Origin: Bacteroidales bacterium
GTDB taxonomy: Bacteria; Bacteroidota; Bacteroidia; Bacteroidales; UBA12077
Length of the DNA: 64,000 nt
Direction: 5' to 3'
NCBI GenBank assembly: GCA_003446015.1
Contig: DMBU01000044.1
Span: forward strand, 1 to 64,000
In this document: positions 24,966-34,293 of the stretch, in pieces
Position numbering within the stretch: the first letter of the stretch is position 1
How the letters are laid out: the number at the start of each line of letters is the position of its first letter
Translations under genes and position numbers: made by a program
Notes under the pieces: generated by a model
What the model saw: the letters and a program-made list of their open reading frames with translations, nothing else
Told to the model about the DNA's origin: nothing
Database searches by the model: none

Positions 24966-26264
24966 TTATGCCTCTTTAGCTGTATTTGAATTATACATGG
25001 AGTATAGTAAAGTATAAAAGAATGCAAAAAAACCAATTCCAGCTAATGAATTTAGCATGGTTTCAAAGAAGAAGTTAATAAACAGGATTAATATAAAATA
25101 GAAAAACAAAAACTGTTTCTTCTTAATTGTTATTATTAAGGTTGTAATCATCCAGCTAAAAAACACGATCAGGCCAACCACCCCTAATTTAATTGCTACA
25201 TCTATATACTGGTTATGTGTATTATAGTTATGTAAATCTGCATCCGTTAAACCATACCCCTGATATTTCTTTTTTAGGAATTCATCAATGTCTCCTGTAC
25301 CAACCCCGAAAAAAGGATGCTCCTGAAAAACTTCCATCCCTGACTTCCAGAGCCACAGTCGAATATCTGAATCTTTCGTTAAGGATTGATTATTTTCCAC
25401 AATATTTGCTGTCTCTTTTATATTCTTAATAATTTGTGAATTTGTTAAAACCAATAAAGCTAAGGAAACACCTATAACAAACGCACCAATTCCAAGCCAG
25501 TACTTTTTAAATTTTAGAATAATAATTAAAATGAAACTGAAAAAACTTATCAAATAAGTTATATACCCGGCCCTACTTCCTAAAAGCCAAATAAATATTG
25601 AGAAATAAATGATAAGGGCATAATACAATACATGTCTTTTCTTACTTGACCTTATCAAATAAACTAATATAGCTAAAGAAAACATAAGGTAAACTGAAAA
25701 GTAAGTTGGGTGAAGCAAGATGCTCAAATAGGAATATGAAAAATAAGTATATCTATGATTTACAAGTTGAAAAAAATTTAATCCCTGCGTTCCAACAGGC
25801 CAAATAGAAGGTTCAAAAATATAAATGCCAGCCTCATTTATTAGTATACTTTTATATAATGCAAAAGACAAACAAATTAAGCCTGCAATAAAATTTCCAA
25901 ATACAAATATTTTTAAAATCAATCTAGAATTAACCCTAACTTTTTCAGTTATAAATATAGAAACTACGGGAATAAAAAGAATAGAAAGTTTAACCTCTAA
26001 ATCAAATAGTCCATTTCTAAAATTAGTTGAATAGATTAGACCTATGACATGGATTAAGAAAAAGAATAAGGGGAATAACAATAAAATTTTATATTCAAAC
26101 GATCGTCTATTTACTTTGTGGATAGCAAGAACACCAGAGAGTACCCATAAAAACATGATATAAGGTAAATATTCTTTAGTAAATGGTATAAAAAACACCA
26201 ATACTAAGAAAACATAATACTGAAAATCTAACCTTATAAATCTAGTGATTATATCCCTATTCAT
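24966..26264 (-). CDS. O-antigen ligase/polymerase family membrane protein
   Basis: 432 residues, about eleven to twelve membrane helices. Wzy_C/O-antigen ligase features: a large periplasmic loop with EHPFFGVGTGDIDEFLKKKY, then HNQYIDVAIKLGVVGLIVFF, where the conserved His-Asn and Gly residues of the family lie. Either a WaaL-type ligase or a Wzy polymerase; the two cannot be told apart by sequence. It is convergent with wzz, 11 bp away. Two further members lie in this locus at 35379 and 40508. Confidence 0.82.
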   Translation of the reverse strand: MNRDIITRFIRLDFQYYVFLVLVFFIPFTKEYLPYIMFLWVLSGVLAIHKVNRRSFEYKILLLFPLFFFLIHVIGLIYSTNFRNGLFDLEVKLSILFIPVVSIFITEKVRVNSRLILKIFVFGNFIAGLICLSFALYKSILINEAGIYIFEPSIWPVGTQGLNFFQLVNHRYTYFSYSYLSILLHPTYFSVYLMFSLAILVYLIRSSKKRHVLYYALIIYFSIFIWLLGSRAGYITYLISFFSFILIIILKFKKYWLGIGAFVIGVSLALLVLTNSQIIKNIKETANIVENNQSLTKDSDIRLWLWKSGMEVFQEHPFFGVGTGDIDEFLKKKYQGYGLTDADLHNYNTHNQYIDVAIKLGVVGLIVFFSWMITTLIITIKKKQFLFFYFILILFINFFFETMLNSLAGIGFFAFFYTLLYSMYNSNTAKEA

Positions 26265-26363
26265 TTTGTGATTTGATGATAGTCTAATTCTTTATAATTG
26301 TGCTCAAATATATTAAAAAATATTCTTCAAATAATTTCATTTAAAGCTTACGATTTATTTAAA

Positions 26364-27239
26364 TTAATTCTTTCTTTTATACCAATTAATCATTTCATTA
26401 ATTCCGCGTTTAGTTGTATAAGGAGGAATAAAGTGAAGGATCTCATTTGTATTACTATTATCAAGAATTAATGATCTAAAGAGTCTGTCAAATAAATTAG
26501 GTTTTAGATATTTCATGCCAATAATAATGAAATAAGGAAGTTTAATTAAGATTATTCTTTTATTTAATTCTTTAGCTATTAAATTAATCAATTTTGAAGT
26601 TGACAAAGGTTCTAAGTCCCCTGCAATAAATATACCTGCAGATTGTTTTTGAATTATGTGTTTCATTAAAGCTACTAAGTTCCCAACATAAACAAGAGAA
26701 CGTTTATTTTTTATTCCACCAAGAGGTAAAATTGGAAGCTTATCAATTAACTTAATAAGATTTAACATATTAGCTTTTACACCCTCTCCATATACCAATG
26801 GAGATCTAATAATTGCCACTTTGAAATTTTCATCCTCTAATTCTTGTATTGCAATTTCAGCTTGATATTTACTTAAACCATAGGAATCAATTGGGAAACA
26901 TGGTGATTCTTCATTCCATGCAATCTGATTATTTGTATATTCTCCGTATACCTTAACTGTACTCATTAAAATAAATTGTTTAACCCCATTCTCCTTTGCC
27001 TTTAACGCTATTTGTAAAGCTAAATCTCTATTTACTTTAAAATATTGGCTGTCCTCTCCATGCTTCATTTGATGAACATAAGCAGCCAGATGAAGCACAG
27101 TATCAATTCCAGTGAAATTAATGTCATTAATACTTTTGTTTAATAAATCTGCTTCTATAATATCAAAATCTGTTGCATTTAATAAAAAATGCCGTCCAAT
27201 GAATCCCGTTGATCCTGTAACTAATACTTTAGTCTTCAT
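26364..27239 (-). CDS. SDR-family NDP-sugar epimerase/4-ketoreductase
   Basis: 291 residues of the extended SDR family. The NAD(P) motif is TGSTGFIGRHF (about 8-18), the catalytic Tyr-x3-Lys is YGLSK, and STVKVYG carries the Ser. The length and sequence style (VYVGNLVALMKHII, PPYTTKRGINEMINWY) fit WbpV/WreQ-type 4-ketoreductases that finish UDP-QuiNAc or related sugars and usually partner a WecA/WbpL-like transferase; such a transferase is encoded at 34294. UDP-glucose 4-epimerase is the other option. The glycosyltransferase gene upstream is 2 bp away, so they are in one operon. Confidence 0.75.
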   Translation of the reverse strand: MKTKVLVTGSTGFIGRHFLLNATDFDIIEADLLNKSINDINFTGIDTVLHLAAYVHQMKHGEDSQYFKVNRDLALQIALKAKENGVKQFILMSTVKVYGEYTNNQIAWNEESPCFPIDSYGLSKYQAEIAIQELEDENFKVAIIRSPLVYGEGVKANMLNLIKLIDKLPILPLGGIKNKRSLVYVGNLVALMKHIIQKQSAGIFIAGDLEPLSTSKLINLIAKELNKRIILIKLPYFIIIGMKYLKPNLFDRLFRSLILDNSNTNEILHFIPPYTTKRGINEMINWYKRKN

Positions 27240-27241
27240 TA

Positions 27242-27994
27242 TTAGCGATTCCCTATTAATTCATTAATCTTTCTAAAATATTTTGAGTAAATATTTATAT
27301 AGTTTGTTTTAATCCCATTTTCTTTACAGGCACGCATTATTTCCTTGTTTAATATAAACCTGTTTTTTAAAGATTTATTGCTAATTCCGCCACTTCTCAT
27401 GGTCACTAAAGGCCTTTCAATATACTTATATAATAAATTACCTTTGAATAAAAACCTGATTAATAATTCATAATCTGAAGCAATTAAATAATCTTCTTTA
27501 TAGTATCCTAATTTCTCAAACAAATCTTTTTTTACGTAAAAACTTGGGTGGGCAGGCATAAATCCATATTTAAATTTATTAGGTTTAAACTTGCTGGAAG
27601 AATAATATCTGACAATTCTATTTATATTTTCAGGATTTACAAATTGGACATCGCCATAAACAGCATCTATATCTTTATTTTCAAATTCTTTAACAATTCT
27701 TTGAACGACCTCCTGGTTTGTAAAAAAATCATCGGCATTGAGCATACCAACAATGTCACCAGTGGCCATTCTTATACCTTTATTCATTGCATGATAAATT
27801 CCATGATCAGGTTCCGATATAAAGCAACTTATTTTATTGGCATACGAAGTGATTATGCTTTTGGTATTATCTGTAGAATTCCCATCAACAATAATGTATT
27901 CAATATCAGAGTAAGACTGATTAAGAACAGAATTAATAGTGTTTTGAATAGTATATTCGCTATTGTAACAAACTGTAATTATGGAGATTTTCAT
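27242..27994 (-). CDS. Family 2 glycosyltransferase
   Basis: 250 residues, GT-A fold of family GT2. Motifs: SIITVCYNSEYTIQNTINSV at the N-terminus, YIIVDGNSTDNT, the metal-binding DxD-like NADDFF (about residue 92) and the acceptor region SDYELLIRFLF. The resemblance is to WcaA-type enzymes of colanic acid clusters. It adds one sugar to the lipid-linked repeat unit on the cytoplasmic face of the membrane. The neighbouring acetyltransferase starts immediately upstream without a gap. Confidence 0.88.
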   Translation of the reverse strand: MKISIITVCYNSEYTIQNTINSVLNQSYSDIEYIIVDGNSTDNTKSIITSYANKISCFISEPDHGIYHAMNKGIRMATGDIVGMLNADDFFTNQEVVQRIVKEFENKDIDAVYGDVQFVNPENINRIVRYYSSSKFKPNKFKYGFMPAHPSFYVKKDLFEKLGYYKEDYLIASDYELLIRFLFKGNLLYKYIERPLVTMRSGGISNKSLKNRFILNKEIMRACKENGIKTNYINIYSKYFRKINELIGNR

Positions 27995-28558
27995 CTAATT
28001 TTCTATAATTCGATCCCTTATTTTTATAGCTGGATTACCTTGATAAATCGAATAAGGTTCCAGATTTGAAACAGCAACTGAGTTTACACTCAAGACAGAA
28101 TGAGTTTTACAGGTAACATTTGGACAAACAATACTTTTAGCACCAACCCAAACGCCATCCTGGATGATTATAGTCCCAGGCATTAAATCAAAAGACACTT
28201 TCTTATAATTATGATTACCGGTTAATAGCATGGCTCCCTGAGAGATACAAACATTGGAACCGATAGAAATACTACTTAAATTATCAATCCAAACTCCTTC
28301 ACCAATCCAAACATAATTATCTATTTCAAGTAACCAAGGGTATTTTATATTAACACCAGGTTTAATTACGATTCCTTTTCCCAATTTAGCTCCAAATATC
28401 CTAAGTAAAAAACGTTTTAATGAATATATTGGGAACAAATAACTTCTGAAAATAAAATAATTAACAAAATACCAAACCAAGTTTACCCCTATTCCTTTAC
28501 CCGTACTGTAATTTCCTACATTATATTTACTCAGATCAACGTTTAGTTTAGTTTCCAT
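27995..28558 (-). CDS. WcaF-like left-handed beta-helix acetyltransferase
   Basis: 187 residues. The hexapeptide repeats (GKGIVIKPGVNIKYPWLLEI, SISIGSNVCISQGAMLL, GVWVGAKSIVCPNV) form a left-handed beta-helix, with the catalytic His in GNHNYK. The N-terminal region (KLNVDLSKYNVGNYSTGKG) matches the WcaF branch of O-acetyltransferases. It probably O- or N-acetylates a sugar of the polysaccharide; pairing with the FdtA/FdtB genes could make it the acetylase of a 3-amino sugar, though FdtC proteins usually look different. Confidence 0.82.
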   Translation of the reverse strand: METKLNVDLSKYNVGNYSTGKGIGVNLVWYFVNYFIFRSYLFPIYSLKRFLLRIFGAKLGKGIVIKPGVNIKYPWLLEIDNYVWIGEGVWIDNLSSISIGSNVCISQGAMLLTGNHNYKKVSFDLMPGTIIIQDGVWVGAKSIVCPNVTCKTHSVLSVNSVAVSNLEPYSIYQGNPAIKIRDRIIEN

Positions 28559-28577
28559 ATTTAAATGAATAAAGTTT

Positions 28578-29537
28578 TCAATCCATTTTGAGTGTTTCGT
28601 TCATAAAAAGATTCATGAAGAAATAAAAAATCTTTTTTATAATACTGTTCTTATGTGATAATGACGATATTTTAGTATTACTCAAACCAAACGATTCAAT
28701 TTTACTAATATATTCCTTATACAATTTTTTAACATTCCCCTGAATAGATCCAAAGAAGAATATTGTATTGCCATTCCAACTATTTTCACCAATCTTTTTT
28801 AACGACGAAAAATGATATATAATTAATGGAGTGTTGTTTACATAGTAAATTTCGTTCACCAATTTAAACTTATAATTCATCATGTTCCATGGAGCAACAT
28901 CAACTCCAATATTTGTAATTTCCTTTATATCTTTATATCTATGTATCCAATTATCCAGAAAGATCTGGTCTGAAAAGAAATTTAATGGATAACCCGGCTT
29001 ATTAGGATACCAACTATCACAATCTTTTTTCCAGTCTTTTAAACATTCATTTCCTTCTTTATCATTTTTAAAATAGTTTACACCAACGTTATATCTGCCG
29101 TAATTCTTTGATAGAATATTAAAAAGAAGATGAAATCGATGAGAACAAATAGCAATAGATGCGTCGCCTATTTCCTCATACAATGGTTCTAAGGAATTAA
29201 ATACGTAAACATCAGAATCCAGGTATAGCAAAGAATCAACTTGTGGAAACTCGTTAAAAATATAAAGACAAATATTGGGAGTTGCAGAAAAAAAATATTG
29301 TTTTTTATCTTCAAATCGATCTATGCTGGTTTTAAAATAATTGTCGTATGATTTAGGTGCTATAGGTACTAAGTTTTTGTATTTCAGGTTAAGCAGATAA
29401 TTATAAGTACTATCATCAAAAGCTAATACATAATAAATAAACTCTTTATGAAACTTTTTTATTGAATCATATAACGCAAGTCCTCGAGGCAGGAAATTAT
29501 AATCGAAATATGTGCAAATGTATTTTGTTTCAGCCAT
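28578..29537 (-). CDS. GT8-like glycosyltransferase
   Basis: 319 residues. The opening (ETKYICTYFDYNFLPRGLAL) and the metal-binding DSLLYLDSDVYVFNSLEPLY (DSD at about 105) are of the nucleotide-sugar dependent, retaining GT-A type seen in GT8 and related families. ENSWNGNTIFFFG and YHFSSLKKIG are near the C-terminus. The donor is unknown. It is embedded between the FdtB-type aminotransferase and the acetyltransferase genes, so it may transfer the 3-amino sugar, but that is guesswork. Confidence 0.72.
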   Translation of the reverse strand: MAETKYICTYFDYNFLPRGLALYDSIKKFHKEFIYYVLAFDDSTYNYLLNLKYKNLVPIAPKSYDNYFKTSIDRFEDKKQYFFSATPNICLYIFNEFPQVDSLLYLDSDVYVFNSLEPLYEEIGDASIAICSHRFHLLFNILSKNYGRYNVGVNYFKNDKEGNECLKDWKKDCDSWYPNKPGYPLNFFSDQIFLDNWIHRYKDIKEITNIGVDVAPWNMMNYKFKLVNEIYYVNNTPLIIYHFSSLKKIGENSWNGNTIFFFGSIQGNVKKLYKEYISKIESFGLSNTKISSLSHKNSIIKKIFYFFMNLFMNETLKMD

Positions 29538-29554
29538 ATCTTTTTCTTCTGATT

Positions 29555-30637
29555 TTAAAATTTATTAAGAACTTCTACAACCATATTAATCTCATTTTCA
29601 TTATGATAATAAGAAATCGGAAGACTTAATGTTGTATCGTGTATTTCTTCAGATAAAGGCATGTTTAAATGTGATAAAAATGATAGAGCTTCTTGCTTAT
29701 GAGGTGGAACAGGATAGTGTATATCAGTTCCAATTTCGTTATCTAAAAGAAATCTTTTTAATTCATATCTACTTTTAGACCGAATATTAAAAATATGATA
29801 AACATCAAAAAAATCGGAATTAACTTCTGGTTTTATAAAAGCATCTTTTAATTTGTTGTTATAAATAGATGCTAATTTTCTTTTATGCTTGTTAATTTCA
29901 TCCAGATAATTAAGTTTAACTCTTAAAAAAGCAGCCTGCATTTCATCTAATCTCGAGTTTACTCCAATATATTTATTGTAATATTTCTTATTTGACCCAT
30001 AGTTTCTTAGCATCTGAATTTTATTGTTTAGTTCTTCGCTATTAGTAAGTAAAGCCCCTCCGTCACCTAAACAACCTAAATTTTTTGTTGGATAAAAACT
30101 AAACGCACCAAAATCACCAAAACTACCAACTTTTTTACCTTTATATTCAGCTCCATGCGCCTGGGCGCAATCCTCAATAAGAAATAATTTATAATTTTTA
30201 CAAATTTCCAATATTGGTTCCATATCACAAGGCTTACCATATAAATGTACAACAATAACAGCCTTTGTTTTTTTTGCTATTGCTTTCTCAATTTTTAATG
30301 GGTCAATATTATATGTATTTATATCTGGTTCAACCAAAACTGGAATTAATCCATTTTGAATTATAGCAAGTATTGTAGCAATATATGTATTTGAAGGAAC
30401 AATAATTTCTGAACCCTTTTCAATTTCAAGTGCTAGAATTGATAAAATCAATGCATCTAATCCTGATGCCACTCCAGAACAATAATTGACCTTGTTGTAT
30501 TTAGCAAATTCACTTTCAAAGTTTTTAACTTCATTACCCAGAATAAACCACCCTGAGTCCAGGACATTACCAAAAACCTTTTTGAATTCATTTATAAAAG
30601 GTTTATTTACTTTAGCAAGATTTTCATATTCAATCAT
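29555..30637 (-). CDS. fdtB: FdtB-like dTDP-3-oxo-6-deoxyhexose aminotransferase
   Basis: 360 residues from the ATG at 30637. The frame extends to a TTG at 30682, but MIEYENLAKVNKPF is the usual beginning of this family. DegT/DnrJ/EryC1/StrS PLP enzyme with the catalytic Lys in SFYPTKNLGCLGDGGAL (about 180-190), the GLDALILSILAL region and the C-terminal HKQEALSFL. With FdtA encoded directly upstream (8-nt overlap) the call is the aminotransferase making dTDP-3-amino-3,6-dideoxyhexose (Fuc3N or Qui3N). The dTDP-glucose genes rmlA and rmlB are not in this window. Confidence 0.85.
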   Translation of the reverse strand: MIEYENLAKVNKPFINEFKKVFGNVLDSGWFILGNEVKNFESEFAKYNKVNYCSGVASGLDALILSILALEIEKGSEIIVPSNTYIATILAIIQNGLIPVLVEPDINTYNIDPLKIEKAIAKKTKAVIVVHLYGKPCDMEPILEICKNYKLFLIEDCAQAHGAEYKGKKVGSFGDFGAFSFYPTKNLGCLGDGGALLTNSEELNNKIQMLRNYGSNKKYYNKYIGVNSRLDEMQAAFLRVKLNYLDEINKHKRKLASIYNNKLKDAFIKPEVNSDFFDVYHIFNIRSKSRYELKRFLLDNEIGTDIHYPVPPHKQEALSFLSHLNMPLSEEIHDTTLSLPISYYHNENEINMVVEVLNKF

Positions 30638-30995
30638 AAGCTTCAAATATGTAATCGTTTTCGTTATAATTTTCTGATGCAAAAACCATTAATATAGCAT
30701 CTTTTGAAAAATCATACATTTTATGCCAATCTTTTGGATTAAGAATTAAACATTTCGATGGTTTGTTTAAATGAAAAACTTCTTCCTTTTCATTATCATT
30801 ATTGTAAATTTTGCATTCCCCTTGTATACAAACTGCAGCTTGAATGGTTTTATGATGTCTATGCCCACCTCTTACAGAATTATCTACTCCATAAATATAG
30901 AAAACTCTTTTTATCTGAAATGGCAAAATATTTTCAATTACGGTTAAGTTCCCCCTATTGTCTGTAAATGTTTTAAGATCATGAATATATGCCAT
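30630..30995 (-). CDS. fdtA: FdtA-like 3,4-ketoisomerase (cupin)
   Basis: 121 residues, a single cupin of the FdtA/WxcM-like family. DNRGNLTVIE at the start and RVFYIYGVDNSVRGGHRHHK carry the His pair (HRHH), followed by NPKDWHKMYDF with the usual WH. It isomerises dTDP-4-keto-6-deoxyglucose to the 3-keto sugar used by FdtB, whose gene overlaps it by 8 nt. Isomers FdtA, QdtA and TylX are hard to separate by sequence, so the sugar may be Fuc3N or Qui3N. Confidence 0.88.
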   Translation of the reverse strand: MAYIHDLKTFTDNRGNLTVIENILPFQIKRVFYIYGVDNSVRGGHRHHKTIQAAVCIQGECKIYNNDNEKEEVFHLNKPSKCLILNPKDWHKMYDFSKDAILMVFASENYNENDYIFEAYD

Positions 30996-31009
30996 TATAT
31001 AATATATTA

Positions 31010-31891
31010 TTAACTATTTATTTTTATAGATTTTACGTCAAATTTAAACTTTTCCGGGGAATTGAAATAATTAGGTTCTTTTCTTTTGAATATAAATCCT
31101 TTAATTTCTGATTTAATATTAGTTGAACCTAGTGAATCAAAATCAGTTATTAACTCATAATCAGAATTCATGTAACTTATAAACTTGGATTCATTAAAAA
31201 ACCAACAGGGATAGCTTGCTTTATAAATTGCCGGATGTGCCTTTTGAATAGTTATTCGATCCGGCCTTGAAATAAAAGCCGTTCTGTCTATTATTACATA
31301 ATCAAACTTTTTACTTTTTACATAATCCAACATTTCATATGGGTTCTCCAGATATTGTAATACGCCTGAGAATAGAACTATATCACTATTATTTTCATTT
31401 AAACAATCATCAATGGAATGATAAAATCGTAAACATTTATCACTAAATTGTTCCTTACCAACTTGCACAAAATTGTGTTGTTCCACAATACACCAATGTA
31501 CTTCGTTTAATGAATCCAGAAATTTCTTATTTTGGTAATAAGTGCTTCCTAAAGAACCACCAAAATCTAATACATTTAATCTCCCTTTATTTTGCGCTGC
31601 AATCCACATTAAACCACACAGAACAGGAAATGAATACTGAATTTTATTAAAAACTACTGAATCTCTTTCATAAGGATAAGTTCCATTTTTAACTTTCAAT
31701 GTTGCATCTTTTACTTTATCTAAAATATTCTTAGCATCATAACCTGAAGACTTTTGTAAAGCTTTCTCCCACGAAGAATAATTACCTCTCCAACCATAAA
31801 AAAAACTCGTAATAAGATTGATTAAAAATCCAGGAACAAATCTTTTTACAATTTTTCTAAACTTGTTACTTTCTAATTTCATTCGTTTCAT
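31010..31891 (-). CDS. TIGR04325-family methyltransferase
   Basis: 293 residues of the methyltransferase family TIGR04325 found in polysaccharide clusters. The SAM-binding region is LNVLDFGGSLGSTYYQNKKF (about 104-123), with IVLFSGVLQYLENPYEMLDY and DRTAFISRPDRITIQ later. It presumably methylates a sugar hydroxyl or the chain end. Two starts are possible, 31891 and 31882 (ATGs three codons apart), and both overlap the upstream glycosyltransferase gene. No direct evidence for the acceptor. Confidence 0.83.
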   Translation of the reverse strand: MKRMKLESNKFRKIVKRFVPGFLINLITSFFYGWRGNYSSWEKALQKSSGYDAKNILDKVKDATLKVKNGTYPYERDSVVFNKIQYSFPVLCGLMWIAAQNKGRLNVLDFGGSLGSTYYQNKKFLDSLNEVHWCIVEQHNFVQVGKEQFSDKCLRFYHSIDDCLNENNSDIVLFSGVLQYLENPYEMLDYVKSKKFDYVIIDRTAFISRPDRITIQKAHPAIYKASYPCWFFNESKFISYMNSDYELITDFDSLGSTNIKSEIKGFIFKRKEPNYFNSPEKFKFDVKSIKINS

Positions 31892-32984
31892 TAAAATTTA
31901 AAAAATCCAGTACCTTTTTGGTCATTATTTCAGGCAAATAACCCATTGTTTCAATTTTGCTAATACAGTTGTTTATATATTTTTCTCTATCAGTAATTTT
32001 TTCTTTCCATTCCATAATTTTGTTTGCCAAATCTTCATAAGAATTATTTTTAAATAAATCTCCATTAAACCCTTTTTCTAATAGCTCAAATTCAGGAAAG
32101 TGAAGATCTAAGTTATCTGTAGTTATTACCGGGATACCGTAAGACATTGAATGTAAAATGGAGAGCCCAATTCCGCTTGGATAAACATATATATTTGAAT
32201 TTAAAAAAAACGGATCATTATCTTTTCCATATTTTTCACCTAAAAATTCTACATTATCCTTTAAATTTAATTCATTAGCTAATACCTTCAAGGTTTCTAT
32301 GTCTCCATTACCAATGATAAGGCATTCAAAATCGACATTTCTTGCTTTTATTAATCCTAATGCTTTTAATAAAAGTTCCACTTTTTTAGCTTTTGTTAAT
32401 CTTCCCGAATAAAGTATAGTAAACTTTTCATTTTTCCTCTCAGTAAACAAGTTATAATTTAAATAGCCATAGTCCTCTCTATTTAAGGAATTGTTAACAA
32501 CCTTAATTTTATTTTCATTGACACCCATTTTTAAAAGATTTTTACTTCCTTCTTTGTTATAAGCAAATATCCCTGCTGATCTTTTATAAAAGTAACTTCT
32601 CGCAATAAACCCAAATTTACCCTGACTGCCAATATTTGCATGAGACCACCAATAAAATTTCTTTCTAAGTAATGTTTTAAAAATGAAATATATGAGAATA
32701 GTGTGTAATAAATGAAAATCAATCCCTGTACAAATAATAATATCTGGATTTTCTTTCAATAAATACCTGATGGATTTTTTTAGAAAATAAAATTTATGAT
32801 TAAATATTTTAAATGTAAAATAATCTAACAACTTATCTTCATATCCAATTAAACTTTTTACTCCTTCATATTTTTTCCCAGCAATTATATTAAAATCAAA
32901 ATCTTGTGATTGAAGAAAATTGTTAAAAACGTCTTTTCTGTAATGAGCTAACACAGGCTCTATTAAGATTACTTTTTTACTCAT
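31866..32984 (-). CDS. GT4-family glycosyltransferase
   Basis: 372 residues, GT-B fold. The GT4-type second domain has FTILYSGRLTKAKKVELLLK (about 203-222), IIGNGD, FLGEKYG and the donor-binding EX7E-like SYGIPVITTDN region. The N-terminal half (LIEPVLAHYRKDVFNNFLQS) is typical of bacterial sugar transferases that act on lipid-linked oligosaccharides. The gene overlaps its neighbours on both sides by a few bases, showing translational coupling. Confidence 0.88.
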   Translation of the reverse strand: MSKKVILIEPVLAHYRKDVFNNFLQSQDFDFNIIAGKKYEGVKSLIGYEDKLLDYFTFKIFNHKFYFLKKSIRYLLKENPDIIICTGIDFHLLHTILIYFIFKTLLRKKFYWWSHANIGSQGKFGFIARSYFYKRSAGIFAYNKEGSKNLLKMGVNENKIKVVNNSLNREDYGYLNYNLFTERKNEKFTILYSGRLTKAKKVELLLKALGLIKARNVDFECLIIGNGDIETLKVLANELNLKDNVEFLGEKYGKDNDPFFLNSNIYVYPSGIGLSILHSMSYGIPVITTDNLDLHFPEFELLEKGFNGDLFKNNSYEDLANKIMEWKEKITDREKYINNCISKIETMGYLPEIMTKKVLDFLNFNETNEIRK

Positions 32985-34278
32985 CTATTCGTCCAAATAA
33001 ATTAGATTCATATTTCAAAATTATAAAAATCATTAAAGCTAAAATTAAAGTATAGCATGCGACCTCAATAATAACATATATTTTAATAAAATCAATAAAT
33101 GGATAATTCTTGAATAAAATCAAACTTATAATCGACAGAAAATATAATAACTGCCACATACTTAACACCTTAATTTTTTTCATAGAAATAAATAGACTAC
33201 TAAACGAAGCTACAAGAAAATTAAAAGCATATGACCATACTAGTATTCTGGAGATCTCTCCAGAGAATTCCCAATTAACTCCAAAGACCCATTTGAATAT
33301 TTCTTTGCCATATATACGCACAACAAATATTTCAACCAAAGCAATAAATAAAATTAAAATAGCAATTGGAAATATATCTTTAATAAAGCTTTTATTATTT
33401 CTGAACTTAACTGAGATGCGCTCTAATAAAACATTTGATATAGATGCTGCAACTAATGCTAATGGAATAGAAAGTACAAGTTTAGAAAGATCAAAGTAAC
33501 CCGTATACTCTGATGTATAAAACTTATTAATAAATATAGCGGGTAATAAATAACTACATGCACTTAAAAAGCTTGGAATAACATTAAATTTAGGATATTC
33601 GATATATTTAGTAAGAATGTATCTAATTTTAACCAGACTAAAATATTCTAATTTCAGTCCATTTTTGATACTTTGATAAATCCCTGAACTAATATTGGCT
33701 GCATGCCCTAGAATATCACCAATAATTAAGCCTTGCAAAACTTGCACATATTTAAAACCAACCTGAACAGAACCTTCGACTCCCCTTCTTATAAATTTAT
33801 TCTGAGATAACGCAAAAAATTTCTTTTTACGAATTAACCAATAATTAATACTTTGATAAAAATTAAAAAGGAAAGTTCCTAGTGGAACAAAATATAAATA
33901 ATATATAAATTCTTCTGAAAAGTTTAAAAAACTTGCAATATCTTTTTTAAATAAAAGTATAAGAATTGTTATAAGTATATTAAATAAGAAATTTAAAATA
34001 AGTGCTAAAAAGAAAACATTTGCGGCTTCTTTTTCTTTTTTAGGTAAAATTATAGCTAACTCATATTTTAACGAAGTAACAACTATTAGTATTCCGATAA
34101 TACTTAAATAGACAGTATATGCTCCAAATGTTTCAGGAGTATAATAGCGTCTTAATAAGGGCTGAAGTAAAATAGGAATTAATTGTGCTAAAACTGTACC
34201 TGAAATAAGAATAGATGTATTCTTAAATAATTCAGCACTAATAGTTAATGAATGAAATATTTTATTGTTCTTTTTCAA
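32977..34278 (-). CDS. Wzx-type oligosaccharide flippase
   Basis: 433 residues with about twelve membrane helices, of the MATE/MOP flippase superfamily. Helix 1 begins ELFKNTSILISGTVLAQLIP, and the characteristic arrangement of paired helices with short loops is visible (PILLQPLLRRYYTPETFGAY near the start). It flips the undecaprenyl-linked repeat unit to the periplasm. It belongs to the first of two glycan systems in the locus; a second flippase lies at 43005. Confidence 0.87.
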   Translation of the reverse strand: MKKNNKIFHSLTISAELFKNTSILISGTVLAQLIPILLQPLLRRYYTPETFGAYTVYLSIIGILIVVTSLKYELAIILPKKEKEAANVFFLALILNFLFNILITILILLFKKDIASFLNFSEEFIYYLYFVPLGTFLFNFYQSINYWLIRKKKFFALSQNKFIRRGVEGSVQVGFKYVQVLQGLIIGDILGHAANISSGIYQSIKNGLKLEYFSLVKIRYILTKYIEYPKFNVIPSFLSACSYLLPAIFINKFYTSEYTGYFDLSKLVLSIPLALVAASISNVLLERISVKFRNNKSFIKDIFPIAILILFIALVEIFVVRIYGKEIFKWVFGVNWEFSGEISRILVWSYAFNFLVASFSSLFISMKKIKVLSMWQLLYFLSIISLILFKNYPFIDFIKIYVIIEVACYTLILALMIFIILKYESNLFGRIDE

Positions 34279-34293
34279 GGATCCTGACTTTAA

